Position numbers and translations under genes: made by a program. Under the pieces are notes generated by a model. The model was given only the letters and a program-made list of their open reading frames with translations. It searched no databases and was not told the DNA's origin. From assembly GCA_039816705.1 (NCBI GenBank), contig JBCBXF010000081.1, forward strand, positions 1-12,106: a stretch of 12,106 bases of DNA, read 5' to 3'. Source of the DNA: CALHAX01 sp039816705 (GTDB lineage Bacteria; Pseudomonadota; Alphaproteobacteria; Rhizobiales; CALHAX01). This document shows positions 1-7,970 of the stretch, piece after piece; positions within the stretch are counted from its first letter, which is position 1; every line of letters begins with the position of its first letter.

Positions 1-1057
1 GGCGCGCGATCCATGCCGTGGCCGCGTCATGATGGTCGACCGCCGTATGCCCCGCAGCCTGACGTATGCACCCACGCACAACGTCCGGATCAAACGCCAA
101 TAGCTTTGCCAGAAAACGCTCAATCGGCGCCTGCGAGATCATCACATACGGATCATCCGGCTTGGCCTTTGCAACCGACGCGGCATTAAGCACGCTGAAA
201 GCAAGGCGTGTCAGCAGCAGCGGCCAGAGCAGATCGAGTTCTTCCGTATCCAGCGATTGCGTGGAGCAAAATGCGGTCACGTACGCGCACAGAGCGTCGA
301 TGGGTTGCGGTTGGTTGAGGACAAGATACGCCGCAGCAATCGCGACATCGCAGATCCGCGGACCAGCTATCATGTCGCCAAAATCAATAATCCCCGTCAC
401 CTCATCGAGCGCAAAAGCTCCATCGCCGAGGAGAATATTGAAGTCGTTCAGATCGTTGTGGATCGCGTGCACCGGCAATGCTGATAGCGCTGGCGCAACG
501 TCACGCTCAAATGTCCCGAGAATACCGGCGAGTTGTCCACGTCGTTCGTCGGCTGCGACGAGTTCCAGATAACGTCGCGCCCAGAGCGGCTGCGTCAGGT
601 CCCATTTGATCTCACGATACAGCGCCGGATGCGAAAAGCTCGCCAGCGCTGCGCTGAGCTGCCCATGTGCCTTACCAACCGCCTGTATGGTCGACAGCGG
701 AACGTGTGGCGCCGTGCCAAGCGCACGCCCCTGACACCGAGACATCACCCAAGCAAGGCGTTCCGTTCCCACCGCGTCTTTGAGCGTGGCAATCACCTCG
801 CCATCCGGGGTCATGCGCACCGTCGGCAACCACGCGACGTCGAGGTTTGCCGCACAGTGCGCAAGGGCCTCAATTTGCATCCTGATGAAAGAGCGATCGC
901 ATCCAGGCCGCATCACCTTCAGGACTGCGCAATCACCAACCGCAAAGTTCAGATCATACTCGCCATCGAGACGCACCAGTGGCTCATCGGCCGCAAAATC
1001 CCAGTGTGCTGCGAGCTGCGAACGCCAGTGTGTAAGATCATCGATATCGACATTCAT
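1..1057 (-). CDS. APH-fold small-molecule kinase, hydroxylysine-kinase-like (3' end cut by window edge)
   Basis: The reading frame is open from an ATG at 1057 to the left edge, giving 352 residues with no stop. It has the APH/choline-kinase fold signature: a probable ATP-binding lysine K47 (AVLKVMRP), E63 as its likely salt-bridge partner, the catalytic loop HNDLNDFN (200-207, catalytic D202) and a metal-binding IDFGD (D225). This kinase family includes homoserine kinase II and eukaryotic hydroxylysine kinase. The hydroxylysine type is favoured because such kinases often occur with class III aminotransferases, and one diverges only 67 bp away. Related alphaproteobacterial proteins are often fusions with an M23 peptidase and an aminotransferase domain, so coding may continue well beyond the window. 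Start choice is uncertain: ATG at 1072 is in frame, and neither start has a clear Shine-Dalgarno sequence. Kinase fold is secure; substrate is not. Confidence 0.85.
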   Translation of the reverse strand, partial: MNVDIDDLTHWRSQLAAHWDFAADEPLVRLDGEYDLNFAVGDCAVLKVMRPGCDRSFIRMQIEALAHCAANLDVAWLPTVRMTPDGEVIATLKDAVGTERLAWVMSRCQGRALGTAPHVPLSTIQAVGKAHGQLSAALASFSHPALYREIKWDLTQPLWARRYLELVAADERRGQLAGILGTFERDVAPALSALPVHAIHNDLNDFNILLGDGAFALDEVTGIIDFGDMIAGPRICDVAIAAAYLVLNQPQPIDALCAYVTAFCSTQSLDTEELDLLWPLLLTRLAFSVLNAASVAKAKPDDPYVMISQAPIERFLAKLLAFDPDVVRGCIRQAAGHTAVDHHDAATAWIAR

Positions 1058-1124
1058 GACGGTGCCACGCATGCTGCGTTTCGCACCATGATACACGTGA
1101 ACGCGCCATCGCAAAGGAACCGCC

Positions 1125-2534
1125 ATGTCTCGCCCTAACGATGCCGGCCGCGACGTCTGGGAAGCAGACCGCGCCCACCACACGCACCCTTGGCAGCATT
1201 TCGACAGCTTTCGCGATGGCGGCGCTATGGTCATCGCAAAAGGGGCAGGCGCCGAGCTCACCGACATCAACGGCGCGCGCTACTTCGACGCTGTTGGCGG
1301 TCTGTGGTGCACGAACATCGGCCTTGGGCGGGAGGAAATGGCCGATGCCATCGCCGAGCAGGTCCGTGCACTCGCCTACGCCAGCCCCTTCACCAACATG
1401 ACGAACGAGCCCGCGGCCCGGCTGGCTGCCAAGCTGGCCGAGATCGCACCGGCCGATCTGAATCATGTTTTGTTTTCCTCTGGCGGATCAACAGCAGTCG
1501 ACAGCGCATACCGGCTGATGCAGTTCTATTTTGGCTGCAAGGGTATGCCGGAGAAAAAACACGTGATTGCACGCAAAGGCGGTTATCACGGCTCGACCTA
1601 CGCCAGCATGTCGATCGGGAACAAACGCGCCGACCGCGCGCCGGAGTTTAATTATATCAGCGATACTATTCATCACGTCTCGTATCCGTGCCCCTACCGA
1701 GCACCGGAGGGCATGGATGAGGCCACGTTCTGCGATTTCCTCCTCGACGAACTCGAAACAAAAATCATGGAGATCGGACCCGGCAAAGTCGGAGCGTTTT
1801 TCGCAGAGCCAGTTCTGGGTGCCGGCGGCGTCGTTGTACCGCCTGAGGGCTATCACCGCCGCACCTTCGACCTCTGCAAGGCACATGACATCCTCTACGT
1901 GTCCGACGAGGTCGTCACCGGCTTCGGTCGTCTCGGTCACTGGTTTGCGTCGAAAGACGTTTTCGACATCGAGCCGGATATCATTACCTGCGCAAAAGGG
2001 CTCTCCTCAGGATATCTGCCGATCGGTGCAACGCTCTATTCAGATGCAATTCACGAGGCGATCTCAACCGGTGATCCCGAACGCGTCTTTACGAACGGTT
2101 TTACCTATTCCGGTCACCCCGTTTGCTGTGCCGCCGCTCTCAAGAACATTGAGATCATCGAACGCGAAAATCTTCTCGCGCACGCCCGCGATGTCGGTAG
2201 CTATTTCGAAAAGCAACTCCAGACCCTGCGCAACTTCGAGATTGTCGGGGACGTGAGGGGCAAAAAACTGATGATGTGCGTTGAGAACGTCGCCAATCAG
2301 GAGACAAAAGCCATGTTCCCGGAGGAGATGGATATCGGCTCACAGATTGCGCGGCACTGTGACGAGATGGGGCTGATTGTACGCCCGATCTATCACCTGA
2401 ACATTATGTCGCCGCCGCTGATCATCACCCGGGACGATGTCGATTTCGTCGTCGACACACTCGGCAAAGGCATCCGTTGCACGATGGATGATCTGGTCGC
2501 CAGCGGCGCGTGGTCTCCCTCGACCGCCGGTTAG
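1125..2534 (+). CDS. Class III PLP-dependent aminotransferase (omega-amino acid/amine:pyruvate type)
   Basis: This 469-residue protein has the usual length for the family and is probably a cytoplasmic homodimer. It moves an amino group from an amine or omega-amino acid to a keto acid such as pyruvate. Visible landmarks are the PLP-phosphate loop SSGGS (118-122), YHG (154-156) for ring stacking, E228 in AEPV, D261 in SDEVVTGFGR for the pyridine nitrogen, the Schiff-base lysine K291 in CAKGLSSGY, and R420 in GLIVRP, the position of the carboxylate-binding arginine in omega-transaminases. The N-terminal HPWQHFDSF and LWCTNIG match the omega-amine:pyruvate branch better than ornithine or GABA enzymes. 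AAAGGA at 1113-1118, 6 nt upstream, fixes the start. It diverges from the kinase and converges on the amidohydrolase. Exact substrate (polyamine, beta-alanine, taurine or other) is not resolved. Confidence 0.93.
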   Translation: MSRPNDAGRDVWEADRAHHTHPWQHFDSFRDGGAMVIAKGAGAELTDINGARYFDAVGGLWCTNIGLGREEMADAIAEQVRALAYASPFTNMTNEPAARLAAKLAEIAPADLNHVLFSSGGSTAVDSAYRLMQFYFGCKGMPEKKHVIARKGGYHGSTYASMSIGNKRADRAPEFNYISDTIHHVSYPCPYRAPEGMDEATFCDFLLDELETKIMEIGPGKVGAFFAEPVLGAGGVVVPPEGYHRRTFDLCKAHDILYVSDEVVTGFGRLGHWFASKDVFDIEPDIITCAKGLSSGYLPIGATLYSDAIHEAISTGDPERVFTNGFTYSGHPVCCAAALKNIEIIERENLLAHARDVGSYFEKQLQTLRNFEIVGDVRGKKLMMCVENVANQETKAMFPEEMDIGSQIARHCDEMGLIVRPIYHLNIMSPPLIITRDDVDFVVDTLGKGIRCTMDDLVASGAWSPSTAG

Positions 2535-3307
2535 CCGCGCAACCGCTCCGCCGCCGCGCCGGCATCCGCACCATACGGCAGGCGCTCCCTGAGCATCGCA
2601 ACCCTGTCAAAGACGATGTCTGCCTCAATCAGCTCGGCGTCACTGTCCGCACGCGCGAGTGTCTGACCGTCCGGCGCAACGATGCAACTCGCACCGAGGT
2701 ATCTCGTCTCCCCTTCTTTCCCAGTATGGTTGGCATACGCGATCGCAACACTGTTCTCGAACGCCCGGGTCGGGATCATGCGGTGCGCCACGATCGGCCA
2801 GTCCGCAGACAGAGCCGTGGGCGCCAGCACCAGCTCCGCACCAGACGCCGCAATTGCGCGCGCGCACTCCGCGATCTCGACCTCATAGCAAATCAGCAAG
2901 GCGCAGGTGACACCGCTGATCTGAAAGAGCATCATCCCCCGGCCTGGAGAAAAAACACGACGCTCGAAACCTGGTGGCAAAATCGTCTTGCGATGATGTC
3001 CGAGGATGCGACCGTCATGCCCCACGCAGGTCGCCACGTTGAAGCGCTGATCGCCCTGCACCTCGACCCACCCGACGACGAGCGCAACACCATGCCGCCG
3101 CGCAACCTCGCGAGCACCCGTGAGCGACGGCCCGTCACAGGTCTCTCCTGCGTCGCTCAGCGCATCACCAATCGCATAGCCGCTGAGTGACAGCTCGGGC
3201 GTGACGAGGACATCTGCGGAACAGGCGTCCGCCGCCGCATCGAGACGATCAAGCCGGTCGGCACGATCGAGATCGGCCCAGTCAGTCTGGAGAACAGCAA
3301 CGCGCAT
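2531..3307 (-). CDS. Nitrilase-superfamily carbon-nitrogen hydrolase (amidase)
   Basis: The 258-residue protein carries the superfamily's Glu-Lys-Cys triad: E38 (TPELSLSGY), K107 (HHRKTILPPG) and nucleophile C140 (LLICYEVE). Length and motifs suit a single-domain aliphatic amidase or N-carbamoyl/omega-amidase that releases ammonia from an amide. The frame stays open up to 3427, but the start at 3307 (MRVAVLQT) is preferred. The family begins with exactly this first beta strand, and the upstream part would overlap the terminator hairpin at 3387-3416. No strong Shine-Dalgarno is visible. Its stop codon overlaps that of the convergent aminotransferase. A transaminase next to an amidase recalls omega-amidase pathways and polyamine or amino-acid breakdown, but that link is inference. 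Confidence 0.9.
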   Translation of the reverse strand: MRVAVLQTDWADLDRADRLDRLDAAADACSADVLVTPELSLSGYAIGDALSDAGETCDGPSLTGAREVARRHGVALVVGWVEVQGDQRFNVATCVGHDGRILGHHRKTILPPGFERRVFSPGRGMMLFQISGVTCALLICYEVEIAECARAIAASGAELVLAPTALSADWPIVAHRMIPTRAFENSVAIAYANHTGKEGETRYLGASCIVAPDGQTLARADSDAELIEADIVFDRVAMLRERLPYGADAGAAAERLRG

Positions 3308-3386
3308 TGCAGACCACGGTAACGTTGGGGCGCGACGCGGGTGGGCTTGTCGCGTCAGCTTGTCGTCCTGCGATACAGAAAACGAA

Positions 3387-3416
3387 AAAGGGCGCAACCC
3401 ACTGGTCGCGCCCTTT
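3387..3416 (-). terminator. Rho-independent terminator after the caspase gene (possibly bidirectional)
   Basis: A 9-bp perfect stem (AAAGGGCGC at 3387-3395 with GCGCCCTTT at 3408-3416) continues after one mismatch as ACC/GGT around a 4-nt loop. Read on the minus strand it is followed by TTTTTCGTTTTC, a good U-tract, and lies 35 bp beyond the caspase stop codon. The plus strand also has a T-rich exit (TTTCTTTCT), so it could work both ways, though no plus-strand gene needs it. Confidence 0.8.
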
Positions 3417-3451
3417 CTTTCTGTCACGGCAAAAACGACGGTATCACTCAG

Positions 3452-5533
3452 TTAGCAGAAGTTCCCATAACGCTGGCACTGCCGCGAGATCGTCGGTGAG
3501 CTCCCTCCGCCACCGCCGCCGCTGTAAGTCTTCTTGGGCGCACGGTAAGTTTTCTTCTTAGGCGCCCGATACGTTTTTTTCTTTGGCGCGGTGTACGTGG
3601 TTGTTTTGGTCCGCTTGCGCTTTTTCGTCCGGCGCTTCGGCTTTTCCTCAATCACCTCACGGACGACCTTATTCTTGCTCCGGCGCTTCGTGCGCTTTTT
3701 CGTCGATGTATTCGCCTTTCGCTTCGCCCAGGTCTTCGGCTTGGCCTTTCGGACAGGGCACACGCGCTCGGAGACACCCTCGACTGCAGCGATCGCCGCT
3801 TCACTTGGAATCTCGCCGACCACGTCCGCGTTTGATCGTTTTGCAAAGCGCGTAAACGCCGCCGTACTGCCGCGCCCCCAGATCCCGTCAACACGACCAT
3901 ACAGGCACCCGACACGCTTCAACTCTTTCTGAAGGCGTCGCGCCATGAGTTTGGGCTCATCAAGCGCAGTATCGTCATTGCCCAAATCGCTGGCCGTAAG
4001 GCTCTCATTATCGAGAACTGCGGTCTCTGTTGTGTCTGCGCTCGTGGCCTCTGCATCGAGAGCGGGCGCATCCGTTTTCGGCGGGACCGTGAGCGCGGCA
4101 ATGCGCTGCTTTTTCTTTGCAAGCCGTTCCGCCTTGCGCTCAGCAGCTCTCAACCGCTTCTCTGCCGCGCGCTCCTCAGCAAGCAGACGAGCCTCTTCGG
4201 CCTTGAGTTCACGTTCAGCCTTCAGACGTGCCGCCCGTGCCAACTTGGCGTTCTTTGCGTCTTCACGACGTTTGCGAAGATCGGCGAGGCGTTGCTTGCG
4301 CTTCATCACCGCGATCTGCTCGATCGCGACGGGGCGCAGTCGCTTGCACTTGGCCGTTTTCAGATAGGCTTCGAGACGGGCAACCGCACTGCGTCCCGAC
4401 ACATTCTGCAACCAGCGCTCCTCGATCGCGCACAGCGAGGCGGAGCGTTTTTCTTCCCGCACCACCGCACGAAGTTTGGTCTTGTTGAAGCAATAGAGGC
4501 AGTTGCTGAGATAGCGCTCAATACCATCCATATCGCGCGAAGCGAGGACGACGTCCGCTTCGATACGCTCGCTATGGCTGCGCTCGACCTGGTCGGCGAA
4601 AACGCCATCCATTTCATCGGTCTTCACCAGCGCCAGATCATCGCTGCCACCAACATAATCCGGCACTTGGGCATCCTGAATTCCAGTGGCGCGTAACCGG
4701 CGCTCGACACGGCGCTTCACGAACGTTTTGAGTTCACCAAGCGTCACCTGGCCGTTACCATCGCCATTGAAACGTTCAGAATCCGCTTCCCCATAGAGCC
4801 CACTGACCAGCGCATCTGTGAACACACTGCGCTGCCACTGCTTATCCCAGACCGCGTACTGGTTCTCCTGCGCAGCCGCCATCATGATAAAGCGTGTGTT
4901 CGCGTTCTTCACGAGCTTGGATGCAGTTTGTGGCTTGCCCCAAGCTGGCGCGCTGCGCCCGACCACCAACTCAGAGCCATCGCCCGCAAGCCCGGAGAAA
5001 CAGCTCTCCAACACAAGCATGACGCGCCCCTTCGTCAGGTGTCGCGACTGTACCGACTGAAGTTCACTGATCAGCGTCCTGAGCGGAAATCCCGTCTGCT
5101 TGAGAGACTCTGGACGGCTGTCGACGCCCATCAGATAGGGAAGCGTCTCGCCATTCTCATCCTGCTCACGTGATCCATGGCCCGCGAAATAGACAATGAG
5201 CTCAGAGTCCTCGCCTTTGTCCGCAAGCCATTTGCCGAGTTGCCCCGGCTGGCCAGGTGATCCGATGAAATATCTCAAATCCGTCGTGCCGAGATTGCTG
5301 CGCCGCCAGATGTTGCGTGGTGGCACACCCATGGTGTCGATCAGCGCACGTTCGACCGCATCAGCATCACGCTTGGCGAACATCACATCACCAGCGTGCT
5401 TATAATCCTTGTTGTCGATGATCAGCGCGAAACGCTCTTTCGCAAAAGCAGCTCCGGCCGCAAACGGCGTGAGAAAAGCAGCAGTGCTTAAAGCAGCAAT
5501 CAAGGACCGCCAGGAATTGCGTGATCGGGGCAT
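3452..5533 (-). CDS. Exported caspase-family (C14) protease with coiled coil, peptidoglycan-binding-like motif and Lys/Tyr repeat tail
   Basis: This 693-residue protein starts at 5533, 8 nt from a clear AAGGAG (5542-5547). An in-frame ATG at 5596 lacks this support. Residues 1-31 look like a signal peptide (arginines, hydrophobic run, FAAGAAFA). The caspase/metacaspase domain spans about 34-305 with the dyad H119 (YFAGHGS) and C178 (LVLESCFSG). An EF-hand-like loop at 256-267 (NGDGNGQVTLGE) suggests calcium binding. Residues about 328-410 look like two degenerate helical repeats of a kind seen in bacterial caspases, here containing C345, C348, C368 and C396. A Lys/Arg/Glu/Ala coiled coil follows (about 410-478), then an acidic linker, a peptidoglycan-binding-like motif (about 529-568, VGCLYGRVDGIWGRG) and a strongly basic tail with an APKKKTYR repeat, a Gly6 run and a final cysteine. 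The dyad implies Arg/Lys or Asp specificity, but the substrate is unknown. A terminator follows. Confidence 0.9.
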   Translation of the reverse strand: MPRSRNSWRSLIAALSTAAFLTPFAAGAAFAKERFALIIDNKDYKHAGDVMFAKRDADAVERALIDTMGVPPRNIWRRSNLGTTDLRYFIGSPGQPGQLGKWLADKGEDSELIVYFAGHGSREQDENGETLPYLMGVDSRPESLKQTGFPLRTLISELQSVQSRHLTKGRVMLVLESCFSGLAGDGSELVVGRSAPAWGKPQTASKLVKNANTRFIMMAAAQENQYAVWDKQWQRSVFTDALVSGLYGEADSERFNGDGNGQVTLGELKTFVKRRVERRLRATGIQDAQVPDYVGGSDDLALVKTDEMDGVFADQVERSHSERIEADVVLASRDMDGIERYLSNCLYCFNKTKLRAVVREEKRSASLCAIEERWLQNVSGRSAVARLEAYLKTAKCKRLRPVAIEQIAVMKRKQRLADLRKRREDAKNAKLARAARLKAERELKAEEARLLAEERAAEKRLRAAERKAERLAKKKQRIAALTVPPKTDAPALDAEATSADTTETAVLDNESLTASDLGNDDTALDEPKLMARRLQKELKRVGCLYGRVDGIWGRGSTAAFTRFAKRSNADVVGEIPSEAAIAAVEGVSERVCPVRKAKPKTWAKRKANTSTKKRTKRRSKNKVVREVIEEKPKRRTKKRKRTKTTTYTAPKKKTYRAPKKKTYRAPKKTYSGGGGGGSSPTISRQCQRYGNFC
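3521..3589 (-). repeat. In-gene tandem repeat coding for APKKKTYR units
   Basis: Codons 649-671 of the caspase gene encode APKKKTYR, APKKKTYR and APKKTYS, i.e. two full 8-residue units and a shortened third, followed by six glycines. Lysine codons differ between copies, so the protein repeat is better kept than the DNA repeat. Tyrosines sit at 647, 655, 663 and 670, a near-regular spacing of 7-8 residues. Confidence 0.85.
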
Positions 5534-5541
5534 AAGTCTAG

Positions 5542-5547
5542 CTCCTT
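5542..5547 (-). promoter_or_regulatory. Ribosome binding site of the caspase gene
   Basis: On the minus strand AAGGAG ends 8 nt before the ATG at 5533. It decides the start, because an in-frame ATG 63 nt upstream (5596) would place this motif inside the coding region. Confidence 0.8.
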
Positions 5548-5732
5548 CAAGGTCGAGCGTTGCGCCAGCATAGTCGGAAAAAGCTTCCGTTTCCATACAC
5601 CATGGCCGCTCGTGCGTCGGATAAGAGCGGCATCACACGCCTTTGGGCCCGCCGCTCTCTGGCAGTGCAATGGAGTTGCCAGAGCAATCTCCGGACACAT
5701 GACGTGCCGCGCACGGGCGCGACGACACAGAA

Positions 5733-5757
5733 CGGGGAGAGTTCATCACCCTCCCCG
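5733..5757 (-). terminator. Hairpin terminator after the peroxidase gene
   Basis: On the minus strand CGGGGAGGGT pairs with ACTCTCCCCG (10 bp, one G-U) around the loop GATGA, 20 bp past the peroxidase stop. The run after it is only TTCTGT, a weak U-tract, so termination may be incomplete and some transcripts could read on into the caspase gene 200 bp further. Confidence 0.6.
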
Positions 5758-5777
5758 CGCTTGAGTGGATGTGCGGC

Positions 5778-7970
5778 CTACTTGATCGCGCCGGCGACAC
5801 CGGCATCCTTGAGCAGATCACGCATCTGATAAACCTGTCCGCCATCCGGGAGCTTGGTTGACGACATGACGTTGTCCAGCTCCGAGGCGAAATCGAGCCC
5901 GGCTCCGGTCGCCTCACGATAATGATCGATCAGGCCGAGCAGCACTTCGCCAACGATTGTGCCACCGACCGGTCCGAGAATATCACCGCCACCGCCTTTC
6001 GAGCCTGTTGCGGATTTCACTGCCGCAGCCTGCTGAGTGTCGGTGCTGACAGACGCCTTGTAGATCAGCGAAGACTTCGCAACGCGGGCCGCTTTCAGGT
6101 AAGCATGGGCGCCCGAGGAATGCGCTTCGACACCCTGCTGCTTGGACTCTTGCAGAATGTAGTACCAAAGCGGCGTCTCGCGCAGCTTCAGAATGGTCCG
6201 CGTATGCAGATCGGCTGCCACGATATCACGGGACGGAATTTTCATGACGCGCGCCAGAGCCTGCCCGGAGGGAAGATTATAGATCCGTCCGCGATTGAGG
6301 TTACGTGACGCGAGAGACGCGACGGCGCCCGGCGGCACGATCCCACCTTCCACCAACTTGAAAAGTGCGTCCGGCAAGCTTGTATTAATTGGCCGGCTGA
6401 GTTGTACCAGACCGTCAGCGCCATCATAGGGAAAGAAATAGCGCCAATCGATCATCAGCGGTCTCGAGATCGGCTTGAAACCCATCATGTCGATCCCGTC
6501 GGGCCCGGCGCCACTGCCGAACAACGGCACGCCCTGTGTCTGACCGCTGAGCGCATAGCTGTTCCGCACTTGCGCATGACCGTAACGGTACGCCGCGACC
6601 GAAAACTCGACCGGGATGAAAGGTGTGATCAAACCACCGGTCTTGGCGTTGCGGAAGCCTTTCGGAAAATAGAACTGCCGCCCGTTCTCCCGGATGCTCG
6701 CAACCCGGTTGATACCCAACACGCGGGGAAGAAAATCCTCCACCAGCATGCGGTGATAATAGTGCACGGTGTGACGACGCGCCCGCTCGAAAATATCGCC
6801 CTCGACCTTGTGACGTCGCTCTTCCGCCTTCCGGCGATCCAGCAGCGTGGGCGCATTGGCAATGTCGGCATCGAGCGCGGCGAGATCGATCCCATCTTTC
6901 TCAAGCAGGAGATCCACCATCCGATTATGGAAGGCGATGAAGCCGGCCTGCATCTGCGAGATCACGACATTCTCGTCATTCCGCGGATCCCCGATCAACG
7001 CGACGTCGCGGGTCACACCCGGCCGCGCATATCGTGGCGGTGGGGATTGAGGCTGCTCTGCTTTCGGAGCCTCCTGTTTCGGCGGCTCCACAGCTTTGGG
7101 CGGCTGCTTAGGCTTAGGTGTCGGCGCCCCGCCAATTCCGAGAATATCGTTGACGTCGTCAGCACCGTCGTTGCTGGAGAACGCCGCATTGAGATTGTCG
7201 GATGCCTGGGCTGCCGGTTTTGGCGCAGGCTGCGCCTTGGGCGTCGCAACAGGTTTGACCTTTGGCGGTGCCGGCTGCGCAGCTGCCGCTTCGGCATTTG
7301 ACACCGTCGTTCGCCGCAGCAGATCGTAACGCCCGCCCGCCAGTGCGGCTCCGACGAGGAGATACGGCATGCGGTAAAGGAACGGAGAACGCTCCGGCCC
7401 ACCGCCGTAGACCGAGTCCAGATCGAGTGTCGCAGTGCGGGCGTTCTCGGTGTCTTCGTCTCGGATCGGTTTGTCGAGACTGGAGACCGTATCGAATGTG
7501 ACATCGTGATCGACGAACTGGCCGAGGAATGTATATCCGGCCGGCATCAGGCTATCGCGATTGTCTGCATCGCGCTTGGAATGCATCGGACCTTCGCTGG
7601 CGCCAAGCTCTCGGAGGGCACGGACATCGCCACTGTGCGCCTGTAGCCTGCGTCGCTTACCGGCCCCATCGCGAAATATTGTGCCGAGCGGAAAAAGCCG
7701 CCCAAAGCGACCACGCTCGGGCAATCCCCGGCTGTTGGTCTTCGCGCGGACCGCGCCCTTCGCGGCCTTGGCATCGTTCTCATAGAGGCCGCGGACAGAC
7801 TCGGATGAGCCGTGGCTCATGCGCGCTTGCGCAGCTGAGCTTCCAAGCCCCGCACCGATCACAAGGCCGACGGCCAGGACCGACAGCCAAGGATAAGTCC
7901 GATGCGCATGCCGGACAGCCGCATGCGCTTCTGGGGGTAAGGACGATTGAGAATGTTCGCAGGATATCAT
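5778..7970 (-). CDS. Exported animal-type haem peroxidase with a Pro/Ala/Lys-rich insertion
   Basis: This 730-residue protein belongs to the peroxidase-cyclooxygenase (animal haem peroxidase) superfamily. Numbering by motif against myeloperoxidase gives distal Q151 and H155 with calcium ligand D154 (GQFVDHD), a second calcium-site segment (LDLDSVYGG, 182-190), catalytic R330 and possible haem-ester E333 (GDPRNDEN), FHNRM (347-351), proximal H465 (RYGHAQVRN) and N557 in NLNRGR. It should therefore be active, using hydrogen peroxide to oxidise halides, phenols or tyrosines. Residues about 27-49 form a hydrophobic export signal or membrane anchor ending SSAAQA after a long hydrophilic start. An insertion at about 228-318, rich in Pro, Ala and Lys, splits the calcium site from R330. 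Start 7970 has GAGG 9 nt upstream (7980-7983); the frame is open up to 8162 but without family-like sequence. Physiological substrate unknown. Confidence 0.9.
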   Translation of the reverse strand: MISCEHSQSSLPPEAHAAVRHAHRTYPWLSVLAVGLVIGAGLGSSAAQARMSHGSSESVRGLYENDAKAAKGAVRAKTNSRGLPERGRFGRLFPLGTIFRDGAGKRRRLQAHSGDVRALRELGASEGPMHSKRDADNRDSLMPAGYTFLGQFVDHDVTFDTVSSLDKPIRDEDTENARTATLDLDSVYGGGPERSPFLYRMPYLLVGAALAGGRYDLLRRTTVSNAEAAAAQPAPPKVKPVATPKAQPAPKPAAQASDNLNAAFSSNDGADDVNDILGIGGAPTPKPKQPPKAVEPPKQEAPKAEQPQSPPPRYARPGVTRDVALIGDPRNDENVVISQMQAGFIAFHNRMVDLLLEKDGIDLAALDADIANAPTLLDRRKAEERRHKVEGDIFERARRHTVHYYHRMLVEDFLPRVLGINRVASIRENGRQFYFPKGFRNAKTGGLITPFIPVEFSVAAYRYGHAQVRNSYALSGQTQGVPLFGSGAGPDGIDMMGFKPISRPLMIDWRYFFPYDGADGLVQLSRPINTSLPDALFKLVEGGIVPPGAVASLASRNLNRGRIYNLPSGQALARVMKIPSRDIVAADLHTRTILKLRETPLWYYILQESKQQGVEAHSSGAHAYLKAARVAKSSLIYKASVSTDTQQAAAVKSATGSKGGGGDILGPVGGTIVGEVLLGLIDHYREATGAGLDFASELDNVMSSTKLPDGGQVYQMRDLLKDAGVAGAIK

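Noticed and set aside
66..1138. Plus-strand open frames over the kinase region
   Set aside because: The opposite strand holds an unbroken frame with HxDxxxxN and DFG-like motifs, so these are mirror frames.
3308..3427. N-terminal extension of the amidohydrolase
   Set aside because: It would run through the terminator hairpin of the caspase gene, and the nitrilase fold starts at MRVAVLQT.
3452..5533. Phage-defence (CRISPR-guided or gasdermin-type) caspase
   Set aside because: The protein has an export signal, and no gasdermin, Cas or sensor NTPase gene lies nearby, so a defence reading is less likely than an envelope role.
5560..5600. Promoter-like TGGAAA-N17-TATGCT on the minus strand upstream of the caspase gene
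   Set aside because: Only about four of six bases match at the -35 and the -10 is ordinary; such matches are expected by chance.
6402..7301. 299-codon plus-strand open frame opposite the peroxidase
   Set aside because: It lies wholly antisense to a gene whose catalytic motifs are intact, and its translation has no recognisable domain.
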